This document shows, one piece after another, positions 18,778 through 27,420 of a DNA stretch of 37,003 bases (within the stretch, counting starts at the first letter, position 1; each line of letters starts with the position of its first letter). Both the position numbers and the translations under genes were made by a program. The notes under the pieces were generated by a model. That model saw only the letters and a program-made list of their open reading frames with translations, was not told the origin of the DNA and made no database searches. The stretch spans positions 1-37,003 of the forward strand of contig SVJT01000003.1 of the NCBI GenBank assembly GCA_015068865.1, in the 5' to 3' direction. This DNA comes from Oscillospiraceae bacterium (GTDB lineage: Bacteria; Bacillota; Clostridia; UBA1381; UBA9506).

Positions 18778-19777
18778 AAGACATTGTTCTGTACTGTGTT
18801 GGTGTTCTGCCCATGCGTTTTTTAAACACCCTCATAAAATAGCGTATATCACTGTATCCAACTTTGTTCGCTACCGCCGAAACATTCATATCAGTTTCCA
18901 GGAGAAGCTCAGCAGCTTTCATAATTCGATAACTGATAATCCACTCTGAAAGAGAGCTTCCATTTTCCGATTTAAAGAGCATCGATAGATATTCACGAGA
19001 CAGGTTAAAGCTATCTGCTATATGTTGAACATTTAAGTTGTTGTCACCATAATTCTCGTTAACATAGGCGATGATTCTTTTGGTCATTTCTGCTGATTTA
19101 GAACCCTGTACAGCAGAATGGCTGTTATATAAATTCTCCAGAAGCTTTTTTCTGCATTCTTCAACGCTCGAAGTAGCAACAACCTGTGCCATCAGAGCAT
19201 TTTTTTCATCCGTATTTGTGTTCGGAAGAAAATTAATCAACGTAATACAATATTGTTTATATAAAGTCAGATTGGAAAACCCCTCATCAGGCACTAAAAT
19301 ATTGGCAATTCTATTATAGTCATGAGATAAATAAGCATCTACAAAATTGCCCCTGAACTCATTTTTTATCATACCCGACATGATTTTTTCCGTCATATTT
19401 TTTTCGGTATTCAGTTTTTTTACAAAAGTCTCAATTTTAGAAAGCTTTTCTCTTGTAATCGGTTTTATAATATATTCTTTAACGCCTAAAGAAATTGCTT
19501 CCTGTGCATACTCAAATTCAGCATAGGCACTCAGCAAAATTGTATTGACGGCAATTCCCTTATTGTATAGATATCTAAGCAATTCAAAACCATCCATAAC
19601 CGGCATTCGAATATCAGAAATAATCAAATCAACATCTACTTCAGCCAGTTTATCTATTACCTCTTGTCCGTTTGCCGCAAGAAATATAACCTCAGCACCG
19701 AGTTCTTTCCAGTTAATATGATTCAGGAGACCACTGCGTACAGAATAATCATCATCAGCTATAATAACGCTTATCAT
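18743..19777 (-). CDS. YesN-like response regulator, REC + AraC HTH
   Basis: 344 aa; VIIADDDYSVRSGL, LIISDIRMPVMDGFELL, YIIKPI; C-terminal AraC HTH (HIADSFNLSREYLSMLFKSENGSS...VGYSDIRYFMRVFKKRMGRTPTQYR). Confidence 0.96.
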   Translation of the reverse strand: MISVIIADDDYSVRSGLLNHINWKELGAEVIFLAANGQEVIDKLAEVDVDLIISDIRMPVMDGFELLRYLYNKGIAVNTILLSAYAEFEYAQEAISLGVKEYIIKPITREKLSKIETFVKKLNTEKNMTEKIMSGMIKNEFRGNFVDAYLSHDYNRIANILVPDEGFSNLTLYKQYCITLINFLPNTNTDEKNALMAQVVATSSVEECRKKLLENLYNSHSAVQGSKSAEMTKRIIAYVNENYGDNNLNVQHIADSFNLSREYLSMLFKSENGSSLSEWIISYRIMKAAELLLETDMNVSAVANKVGYSDIRYFMRVFKKRMGRTPTQYRTMSYEKGHEDETEY

Positions 19778-19959
19778 ATTACTCCTCCGTTTTGCACATT
19801 AGTCAATTATAGACATAGATACCTTTACAAAATAATTATATCATCGTCAAAATTACCAAACAAGTAGAAAATTTTAATATTTAGGTGGACTTTTATAATG
19901 TTATTACTTCATATATAATATATCTCGTTTTTTGAACAGTTTATTCTCTGAAATCCCAA

Positions 19960-19993
19960 AAAAGCAGCAACAGAGGCCTCTGTTGCTGCTTTT
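19960..19993 (-). terminator. Rho-independent terminator downstream of the 758-aa gene
   Basis: 34-bp perfect palindrome AAAAGCAGCAACAGAGGCCTCTGTTGCTGCTTTT with T-tract on the minus strand. Confidence 0.85.
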
Positions 19994-20048
19994 CATCATT
20001 TTCTTAAAAATTCTTGCAGAAATACAATTTTATGTTTAACTCCACACT

Positions 20049-22325
20049 CTACTGAGCAAGGTACTGATCAGCCAGTTGTTGAATACCCTTCATATCTTCC
20101 TGTGATGCAAAGATTTGCGGAAAGTTTGTAGTGGCATTATCATAAACATAATAGTCTTTTACATACTTGTCAAAGTCAAACTCACTGCTCAGCGTCGTAT
20201 CACCACAGAAAGCATACTCCTGACCGACAGCACTTTCTCCCGTTGCCGCACAATAGGCCATAAGAGCAGTCACATAGCCTGTCAATAGATTGGGATGATG
20301 TCCGTCTGTTTCAGACAGAGCCACAATAAAGCTGTTTTTATTGTATTCTTCCTTTGCGCCAGGCACTTTTACATTGCCATTTGCAATATCCACAACCATC
20401 TTACCCCAGTTCACAACCTTAATATCCGTATCTTTAAAGGCATCAACATATGCGTCACCGTCTATATTAGAAAAATAATAAGAAGACGGGATTAGAATAA
20501 AGAATTTGGTATCAGGGTTGACTTCTTTGAATTTTTCAGCTAAATTCATCGCATTTTCCGGATTGGCATTTTTTAAAGAACCTTCTTGCATAAACACATA
20601 ATCAAAATCGTAGTCAGTAAAATGCGTCAGATGGTCTAAGCCCTTACATTCTCTGTCCGCTGTACAGGTATGAGAAAAAATATCTTTCAAAGCGTGTCCG
20701 CCCCATGTCCAGTTGGTAACAGCAGGCTCGGCACCATTTGTTTTGGCCAGTTGGTAGAAATAACCCATATCGTTCCGTCTGGTTGAAAGTTCTAAAACCG
20801 TTCTGGATTTTCTGAAAACAGTGTAGCCGTGAAACGTCATGGAATTACCGATAAAGAGAACTTTTTTACCGTCTAACGCATGTCTTTCATAGATCTTCGT
20901 TGCAACATTCTCCCCTGACTTCATATCGGCATATAAAGCATTATGGAGAATAATGGCAACATCGCCACGAGTCAGCTCTTCTTTGTTATCCTGCGCTTTA
21001 ACATTATCTGCCATTCTTAATTTTTTGGCTAAATTCACATAACCTTCCGGATAGGTTAATTCAGCATTTTCTTCATAGCCTAAGGCTCTTAAGCAAATGG
21101 TAAAGCAATCCTGAAAGGTAATGCCGCCTTTCGGATTAAATTCACTTTTTGAAACGCCTTTAATGATTCCCTTTTCGTTTGCCCAGGAAATCATACCATA
21201 GAATTCCGGTGTAGTAACATCTGTAAATGCAGAAGTGTTTTCACCGTTTTCTAAGGACTCCCCTTTATTCATAAAACGATAAATAAAGGCAGCCATCTGC
21301 TCACGGGTTACCGGTTCCTTTTCACCAAAATAGCCTTCTGCCATACCTTTGGCAATACCCAGAGTGTTCAGGCGGTCAATGGCTTTATCCAGTTCGGGAT
21401 TTTCTTCAACAAAAACACCGTCTAATGCTACTTCATCAGAAAGTGCATTGCCGTTTTCATCCAGCCAAACATTGCCGGATACATCCACGCGAGTTTTTAC
21501 ATAGCAGAGATAAGGCTGTTCTGCAATGCGCTTTTTCAGGGTGTTGTTTGCAAATGTTACCGGGCATTTTACGTTGTTTAAATTCACCATACCCTCATCA
21601 GCACCCACGCCGCTGATGTCATTGCCTGTAATCACAATCGCAGGATCATCATCAACATCGTTAACTGAGGTTTCATCTACATTCACAAGCTGAATGGCAT
21701 TCCAGGAAACATTTTTAATAATGTTATCGGAAATCGTGATACAGCCTGCAGCAGAACCAAGACGTACACCGGTGTTGAATCCACCGGAAACATTGTCTAT
21801 AATATTGTTGGTAAAGGTGAAATTTGTCATTTTTTCAAGAACGGCCTTTTGTGCATATTCAAAAGCAGGACGGTTCTTATCCGGTGTTAAAATATTCTTA
21901 AACTCGCAGTTTGTAACGGTCCAGTTTTTGAACACCGAATTACCTTTGCCGTTTGATTTCATTGCAATGTAGGTATTATCAAACACAATGCCGTCAATGG
22001 TGATGTCCGTATAGTTAATGATGTCACCGGTTGCCGAGGCAATAATGGAGTTTTTTAGAACTGTAGCCTTATCAGGAGCGCCTTGTAAGGTTACCTTGTG
22101 AAGTTCAGGAGGTAACACAACCTTGCCCTGTTCAAAAGTACCCTCTGAAAGCTCAATGGTGTCGCCTTCTTTGGCTGCCATCAAAGCATCTGCCAGGCTT
22201 GTATATTCTACCTCACCAATTGTTGCAAGCACCTGCAAATCCTCCTCAGCAAAAGCATTAAAACTTATAGAACAAAAGGACATAATCGCTACTAAAACAA
22301 CTGCAAAAAACCTATTTAATCTCAT
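20049..22325 (-). CDS. Secreted multimodular protein: N-terminal right-handed beta-helix, central SLH domains, C-terminal SGNH-hydrolase-like domain
   Basis: 758 aa, signal peptide; repeated N-x-x-x-(I/F) beta-helix turns (NIIDNVSGGFNTGV, ITGNDISGVGADEGMVNLNN); SLH (RLNTLGIAKGMAEGYFGEKEPVTREQMAAFIYRFMN); block GKKVLFIGNSMTFHGYTV ... DGHHPN typical of SGNH/DUF4886-like folds. Confidence 0.8.
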   Translation of the reverse strand: MRLNRFFAVVLVAIMSFCSISFNAFAEEDLQVLATIGEVEYTSLADALMAAKEGDTIELSEGTFEQGKVVLPPELHKVTLQGAPDKATVLKNSIIASATGDIINYTDITIDGIVFDNTYIAMKSNGKGNSVFKNWTVTNCEFKNILTPDKNRPAFEYAQKAVLEKMTNFTFTNNIIDNVSGGFNTGVRLGSAAGCITISDNIIKNVSWNAIQLVNVDETSVNDVDDDPAIVITGNDISGVGADEGMVNLNNVKCPVTFANNTLKKRIAEQPYLCYVKTRVDVSGNVWLDENGNALSDEVALDGVFVEENPELDKAIDRLNTLGIAKGMAEGYFGEKEPVTREQMAAFIYRFMNKGESLENGENTSAFTDVTTPEFYGMISWANEKGIIKGVSKSEFNPKGGITFQDCFTICLRALGYEENAELTYPEGYVNLAKKLRMADNVKAQDNKEELTRGDVAIILHNALYADMKSGENVATKIYERHALDGKKVLFIGNSMTFHGYTVFRKSRTVLELSTRRNDMGYFYQLAKTNGAEPAVTNWTWGGHALKDIFSHTCTADRECKGLDHLTHFTDYDFDYVFMQEGSLKNANPENAMNLAEKFKEVNPDTKFFILIPSSYYFSNIDGDAYVDAFKDTDIKVVNWGKMVVDIANGNVKVPGAKEEYNKNSFIVALSETDGHHPNLLTGYVTALMAYCAATGESAVGQEYAFCGDTTLSSEFDFDKYVKDYYVYDNATTNFPQIFASQEDMKGIQQLADQYLAQ

Positions 22326-22447
22326 AGTCTTCCTCTTTTCTTAATTATTTTATTACATTAATTGTATCATTCGCAAAAATTTGAGACAAGTGTTTTTTTG
22401 TAATATGAATGTGGATTTTTAATTGGGTTCTTTATTACTTTTTAACA

Positions 22448-22476
22448 TTGACACAAACACTTTTTTGAGATATAAT
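22448..22476 (+). promoter_or_regulatory. Sigma-A-type promoter for the DUF896 gene
   Basis: TTGACA (22448) - 17 nt - TATAAT (22471). Confidence 0.8.
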
Positions 22477-22561
22477 AAACCAAAATACTTCTTAAAAACA
22501 GTGGTTAAACTTATTTTTGAATAAAGCAAATTAAATTATATTTATATATGGAGAACTTATT

Positions 22562-22768
22562 ATGGAAATGGAAGAATTACTCAAAAAAATCAATGCCTTA
22601 GCGCGCAAATCAAGAGCTGAAGGATTAACCGACGAAGAAAAAGAAGAGCAAGCTAAACTGCGTCAGGAATATTTAAAGTTATTCCGCGCAGGTATGGAGA
22701 GCACTTTAAACACGGTGTATATTATGGATGAAAAGGGAAATAAGAAAAAAGTTACCAAAAAGCATTAA
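22562..22768 (+). CDS. DUF896 family (YnzC-like) small protein
   Basis: 68 aa MEMEELLKKINALARKSRAEGLTDEEKEEQAKLRQEYLKLFRAGMESTLNTVYIMDEKG, matches the remembered DUF896 consensus. Confidence 0.93.
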   Translation: MEMEELLKKINALARKSRAEGLTDEEKEEQAKLRQEYLKLFRAGMESTLNTVYIMDEKGNKKKVTKKH

Positions 22769-22780
22769 TTGATAAACAGT

Positions 22781-22817
22781 AAAAGAAGGTGTCGCAAGTT
22801 TTGCGACACCTTCTTTT
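22781..22817 (+). terminator. Rho-independent terminator (bidirectional)
   Basis: 17-bp perfect stem AAAAGAAGGTGTCGCAA-GTT-TTGCGACACCTTCTTTT. Confidence 0.9.
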
Positions 22818-22899
22818 ACTTTGAGTAAAGGGGCACATGTATTTTGTGAGGTTACTATCAGTATGCCCCGATAAACGCTGATTATTCCTGTTTTTTAAA

Positions 22900-24681
22900 T
22901 TAATTTGCTGCCGGCAGCTGCAATTCCAATTCTTCAAAACCACTCTTATCTGCTTTGGTTTTCATTAAACGACCTTCACTGTCAAGATACAGGATATACC
23001 CGTCTTTTGCATTGAAAAGCTCGCTGCACTGTTCAGCGACTAAGGTTGTTTCAGAACCGGATTTTTTATATAAATCAACCGTACCGGTCTCCTGATTCGC
23101 TGCTAAATAATAAATATCTTCCCCATCAACAATAAAGTTTACAACCATTTTATCGTTGACTATATCTTCAATATATGTACCGTTCGTTTCAGCACGTACC
23201 AACACCAATTTGGGAACTTTTGTTGCTTCATCTGCCGTACCGTCAATATAGAATAAAGAATCATTTATAATCTCAAAGCCATAAATCGGACCGCTTGCAA
23301 TTTTCTTCTGATCCTTTCCTTGGCGGTCAAAGCTGTAAACTGCACCGTCTGCATCACTTAAATAGTAGAATCTGTCTTTGTAATATACCAGGTCTTTAAT
23401 ATCTTCTTTGAATACCAGCTTTGGTTTTTTGGAACCAACCGTTAACCGATACAAATGATAAGTATTGGGGTCCATCTGACCGGCAGCAATTAGTTCCTGT
23501 AAATCGGGTGTTAAATTCTTTTTAGGCTGGCTCTGAATATAATATATTTCATTACCAATTACAGAAACAGCTAAGATACTGTTGGTTGTTTCAACCACGA
23601 TTTCCTTCGTTGCACCGTCTGTACTGATGCGGCAAAGATTCCCGGTCGTGCCGTCTTTGTAGTATACCCAACCATCCATCACATTCAGCATAAGACCGGA
23701 GGCATCTCCCAATTTTGTTTTTTCGCCGGTTTGTCTATTTTCCTTATAAATATTAGCCATAGCGTCAACATAATATAAATGATCTGCATCCGAAGTCATA
23801 ATACCCATATTCCGCAGATTCATATTGCTGTTGCCCCGTAATTTTTCAGAAATTTCAGCAACTTTATCGCTGTTTCCTGCCTTAACATATTGCGTATATG
23901 CCCGTAAATAGTCTCCGGACTTGGCAGCACTGTCGCCTTGAGATGTTACAGAGGCAATATAGATAAAGTATCCAATCACGCAAATGATTGCCGCCACCAC
24001 GATAGCACCTGCACTATATAATGCTGTTTTTTTCCTTTTTACAATTTTTTCTGCTTTTTCCTTTTCTGCCTGTTGTTCGGCTTCCTGCTCAGCTTTTAAG
24101 CGTTCTTCCTCCATTAAGGCAAGTGTTTTGGTAATCGCCTCCCGGGAAGAATACTTCACCATAACCTCTTTTTTAGCACGACTACAACGGATGCACTCTT
24201 CAGCCTCATCCATATTCGGTCTGCCGCAAACACAAACCCAATAAGCCGCCGTATCTTTTGCATAACATACGGCATCCTCTCCGGCAGCACTGATTAAACG
24301 ATTTTTTTCATCTGTATCCGGTTCCTTTATATCGAGTTCAATCAGGTTTTCTTTGTTAACAATATAGGGGTCCCCTTCCTGAAAATGAATTTCAGAAAAC
24401 TCAACCATAATGTGTTTCGCCTCAGAAAATTCATCTAACGAAACTGCTTTATTGCTTGCAAAATAGCTTTTCGGTTCACCCTTTAAATCAGATAACTCAA
24501 TGGGCATTGAACCCAACTGATTTCCATATGTATCATACGCATGCAATGTAAAAACAACGCGCTGAACGGTCTTTTCGCTTAAGTTAAACAGCTTAAACAT
24601 TGCATATGGTATTCCTGTTTTTGAATTCGTTCTCACAATGACGCCCTGGTTTTCCACAGGACATAATAAATCAATTTGCAT
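22900..24681 (-). CDS. Membrane protein with cytoplasmic beta-domain, zinc-ribbon-like motif, one TM helix and DUF5050-like propeller
   Basis: 593 aa; CVCGRPNMDEAEECIRC zinc-ribbon, TM TALYSAGAIVVAAIICVIGYFIYIA, then repeated blocks like GWVYYKDGTTGNLCRISTDG, DRFYYLSDADGAVYSFDRQG. Confidence 0.7.
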   Translation of the reverse strand: MQIDLLCPVENQGVIVRTNSKTGIPYAMFKLFNLSEKTVQRVVFTLHAYDTYGNQLGSMPIELSDLKGEPKSYFASNKAVSLDEFSEAKHIMVEFSEIHFQEGDPYIVNKENLIELDIKEPDTDEKNRLISAAGEDAVCYAKDTAAYWVCVCGRPNMDEAEECIRCSRAKKEVMVKYSSREAITKTLALMEEERLKAEQEAEQQAEKEKAEKIVKRKKTALYSAGAIVVAAIICVIGYFIYIASVTSQGDSAAKSGDYLRAYTQYVKAGNSDKVAEISEKLRGNSNMNLRNMGIMTSDADHLYYVDAMANIYKENRQTGEKTKLGDASGLMLNVMDGWVYYKDGTTGNLCRISTDGATKEIVVETTNSILAVSVIGNEIYYIQSQPKKNLTPDLQELIAAGQMDPNTYHLYRLTVGSKKPKLVFKEDIKDLVYYKDRFYYLSDADGAVYSFDRQGKDQKKIASGPIYGFEIINDSLFYIDGTADEATKVPKLVLVRAETNGTYIEDIVNDKMVVNFIVDGEDIYYLAANQETGTVDLYKKSGSETTLVAEQCSELFNAKDGYILYLDSEGRLMKTKADKSGFEELELQLPAAN

Positions 24682-24772
24682 TGGTGCGCCTCCTAAACAT
24701 ATAAGAAAAATAGTTTCCTTTTATATTCTAACACACCTTGATAAAAAATACAACATTTTATTCATAAAATGC

Positions 24773-24801
24773 TTGACATTTTAGGTTTTGCAAGATATAA
24801 T
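24773..24801 (+). promoter_or_regulatory. Sigma-A-type promoter for rpmH operon
   Basis: TTGACA (24773) - 17 nt - TATAAT (24796). Confidence 0.85.
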
Positions 24802-24847
24802 AATAGGGTATATGACAAGCTATAGGCAATTATAGGAGGTGGAGCAC

Positions 24848-24982
24848 TTGCTTAGAACATATCAGCCCAATAAAAGAAAACGGAAAAAAGATCACGGTTT
24901 CAGAAACAGAATGAGTTCTCGTTCCGGCAGAAAGGTATTGGCTAGAAGAAGACTAAAAGGCAGAAAGGTTCTGTCTGCATAG
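24848..24982 (+). CDS. rpmH: 50S ribosomal protein L34 (TTG start)
   Basis: Not in ORF track (44 aa). Translation [50 protein letters not shown] upstream. Confidence 0.97.
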   Translation: MLRTYQPNKRKRKKDHGFRNRMSSRSGRKVLARRRLKGRKVLSA

Positions 24983-25058
24983 TTATGAAAATCAGTCGCT
25001 GAGAGCTTTCGCTTTTAGCGACTTTATTTCATAATTAAAAGCGACTGCAGGTATTCTT

Positions 25059-25445
25059 ATGAAGCAGACCATCAGTTTAAAAAATAATGAGCGTTTTTTG
25101 CAGGTATATAAAAAAGGAAAGCGGGCATATCACAAAAATTTTATTTTGTATTCTCTGCCCAACAACCTTGACTGTAATCGTTTAGGTATTAAAACCGGTA
25201 AAAAGTTAGCCGGTGCCGTGCAACGGAACCGAATCCGAAGGCTCGTTAAAGAAAGCTATCGTTTACTGGAAGCCGACATTAAAGTGGGGTTTGACTTCAT
25301 TTTTGTTGCTAAAGACGGCGCTTTAACCGCAGACTCTTTAGAGGAAACAATGAAAGCAATGAAACATCTTTTAAAGTCTGCCCGACTGTTTCAACCTGCA
25401 GAACAAACTGCCACAAAAGAAACCAAAACAGAGCAGCCCCGGTAA
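25059..25445 (+). CDS. rnpA: Ribonuclease P protein component
   Basis: 128 aa; [14 protein letters not shown] signature; follows rpmH. Confidence 0.95.
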   Translation: MKQTISLKNNERFLQVYKKGKRAYHKNFILYSLPNNLDCNRLGIKTGKKLAGAVQRNRIRRLVKESYRLLEADIKVGFDFIFVAKDGALTADSLEETMKAMKHLLKSARLFQPAEQTATKETKTEQPR

Positions 25446-25471
25446 ATACACATAGAAACGGATTATTTGTT

Positions 25472-25681
25472 ATGAAAAAGGTTTTAATTTTTCTCATCCG
25501 CTTGTATCAACGGTATATTTCACCGCTCAAAAAACCTTCTTGTCGCTTTTACCCCACCTGCTCGCAGTATGCCTTAGAGGCAATTACCAAAAAAGGTGCC
25601 TGGCGCGGCTCTTATCTCGCTATCCGGCGAGTGTTGAAATGTCATCCCTTTCACGAAGGCGGTTATGACCCTGTAGAATAA
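25472..25681 (+). CDS. yidD: Membrane protein insertion efficiency factor YidD
   Basis: 69 aa; [31 protein letters not shown]...[11 protein letters not shown]. Confidence 0.97.
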   Translation: MKKVLIFLIRLYQRYISPLKKPSCRFYPTCSQYALEAITKKGAWRGSYLAIRRVLKCHPFHEGGYDPVE

Positions 25682-25744
25682 TTCGCGTCAATATCACTGT
25701 TTATTGAATTGTACTGCCACTTAAAAGGAGGCAATTATTTAGGT

Positions 25745-26707
25745 ATGTTTAAGATTTTCGACTTAATCAATATCCCTCTGGGATATTTATTTCGCTTTTT
25801 GTACCAAATGTTAAACAATTACGGTTGGACTTTAGTTGCTTTTACCGTAATTACCAAATTGATTTTGTTGCCCTTAACCATTAAGCAACAGAAATCAATG
25901 TCAAAAATGCAAGCAATTCAGCCCCGATTACAGGAGCTGCAAAAAAAATATCAGTATGACCAGGAAAAACTCAATCAGGAAACCATGAAGCTTTATAAAG
26001 ACAACAACGTTAGCCCTATGGGCGGTTGTTTGCCCCTTTTGATTCAGTTTCCTCTTTTGATTGCGTTATACAACATCATTCGCAGTCCGTTAACATATGT
26101 AATGCAGTTGGGTCAGAACGGCGGTCCTTCCATTGCAGAGATTGCCGAAGTGATGAATGCTGCCGGTGCCAATGTATCGGTTAACGACCAGATTAATATC
26201 GCTTCCAAAATTGGCGAATTTATTCCCCAATTAACTCAAAAATTTGGCGAAATTAATATTTTGAACATTAATTTCTCATTTTTCGGATTAGACTTATCTC
26301 AAACCCCTAGTTTGACAGCATTAGCACCCTTGACGTTGATTCCGATTTTAGCCGGTTTGACAACCTTTTTATCCTCTTGGTTATCAAACAAAATGAGTGG
26401 TCAGAATGCATCTGCAGGTGCTGACAATAAGCAAAGCACCATGAAAATGATGACCTATTTATTCCCGCTGATGACAGTGTTCTTCGCTGTTTCTCTGCCG
26501 GCCGGTTTAGGTTTTTACTGGATTTTATCCAACATCATTCAAATTGCACAGCAATTTATTTTGCACCGTATGTTTCCCCCTGTTTCATCAGAAGGTTCTG
26601 TGCAAAAGCATTTTAGAGAACGGGAAGCAGAAAAAATTGAAAAGAAAAAAAGCATTTCAGGCAATAACATAAAGTCGAAAAGCCCGAAAGGAGAAAAACA
26701 TGAGTAA
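25745..26707 (+). CDS. yidC: Membrane protein insertase YidC/OxaA
   Basis: NNYGWTLVAFTVITKLILLPLTIKQQKSMSKMQAIQPRLQELQKKY; start ATG 25745 with AAAGGAGG upstream. Confidence 0.96.
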   Translation: MFKIFDLINIPLGYLFRFLYQMLNNYGWTLVAFTVITKLILLPLTIKQQKSMSKMQAIQPRLQELQKKYQYDQEKLNQETMKLYKDNNVSPMGGCLPLLIQFPLLIALYNIIRSPLTYVMQLGQNGGPSIAEIAEVMNAAGANVSVNDQINIASKIGEFIPQLTQKFGEINILNINFSFFGLDLSQTPSLTALAPLTLIPILAGLTTFLSSWLSNKMSGQNASAGADNKQSTMKMMTYLFPLMTVFFAVSLPAGLGFYWILSNIIQIAQQFILHRMFPPVSSEGSVQKHFREREAEKIEKKKSISGNNIKSKSPKGEKHE

Positions 26708-27323
26708 AACCGTTAAGAAAGCGGCAAAAACCGTAAAAGAAGCTATCCAACTCGCTTTGGCAGAATTAAAGCTGACCGAAGACGATGTTATTATTGATGT
26801 GATTGAAGAAGGTTCTAAAGGTCTGTTTGGTTTAGGTGCTAAGGATGCCGTGGTACAGGTGACTGCCAACGTTAACTCCGAAGATCGTGCCAGAGACTTT
26901 TTGGAAGATGTTTTCACTGCAATGGGTATGCGTGTAGATATTGACATTGAACGTCTTGAAAAAGTTATGAAAATCACACTGTCCGGCGAAAATATGGGTA
27001 TTATCATCGGCAAACACGGTGATACCTTAGATGCTTTAGAGCATCTGGTTAGCTTAACCGTTAACCGTGGCGACAGTGATTATGTTAAAGTTGTGTTAGA
27101 CACGGAGAATTACCGTGAAAAACGTCGTGCAACACTGGTTCGTTTAGCAGAAAACCTGGCTGCTTCTGCTGTGAAAAACAAAAAGAAAATCACATTAGAG
27201 CCTATGAGTGCCGGCGAACGCAGAATCATCCACTCCACTCTGCAGAACAATCCTGATGTTGATACCTACAGCATTGGCGAAGAACCTTACCGCAGATTGG
27301 TTATTGCTTTGAAAAAGAAATAA
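26700..27323 (+). CDS. jag: Jag/KhpB family RNA-binding protein (Jag-N, KH, R3H)
   Basis: 207 aa; GLFGLGAKDA, GIIIGKHGDTLDALEHL (KH), MSAGERRIIHSTLQ (R3H); overlaps yidC end by 8 nt. Confidence 0.95.
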   Translation: MSKTVKKAAKTVKEAIQLALAELKLTEDDVIIDVIEEGSKGLFGLGAKDAVVQVTANVNSEDRARDFLEDVFTAMGMRVDIDIERLEKVMKITLSGENMGIIIGKHGDTLDALEHLVSLTVNRGDSDYVKVVLDTENYREKRRATLVRLAENLAASAVKNKKKITLEPMSAGERRIIHSTLQNNPDVDTYSIGEEPYRRLVIALKKK

Positions 27324-27359
27324 ATCATCGTTAATTGCATACTGCCCGTGAGGGTTTGG

Positions 27360-27400
27360 AAGCTGTAAATAACCGTCCGGTTTTTTACAGCTTTTATTTT
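27360..27400 (+). terminator. Likely terminator after jag
   Basis: AAGCTGTAAAtAACCGtcCGGTTttttACAGCTT nested stem followed by TTATTTT. Confidence 0.65.
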
Positions 27401-27420
27401 ACAGAAAGGAGGAAAAGACT

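Noticed and set aside
24646-24662. TTTTCCACA as a DnaA box near rpmH
   Set aside because: Single near-match inside the DUF5050-like coding sequence; no cluster or AT-rich unwinding region, so not evidence for oriC.
26657-27013. 118-aa minus-strand ORF within jag
   Set aside because: Low-complexity Ser/Thr antisense translation of a clear Jag gene.
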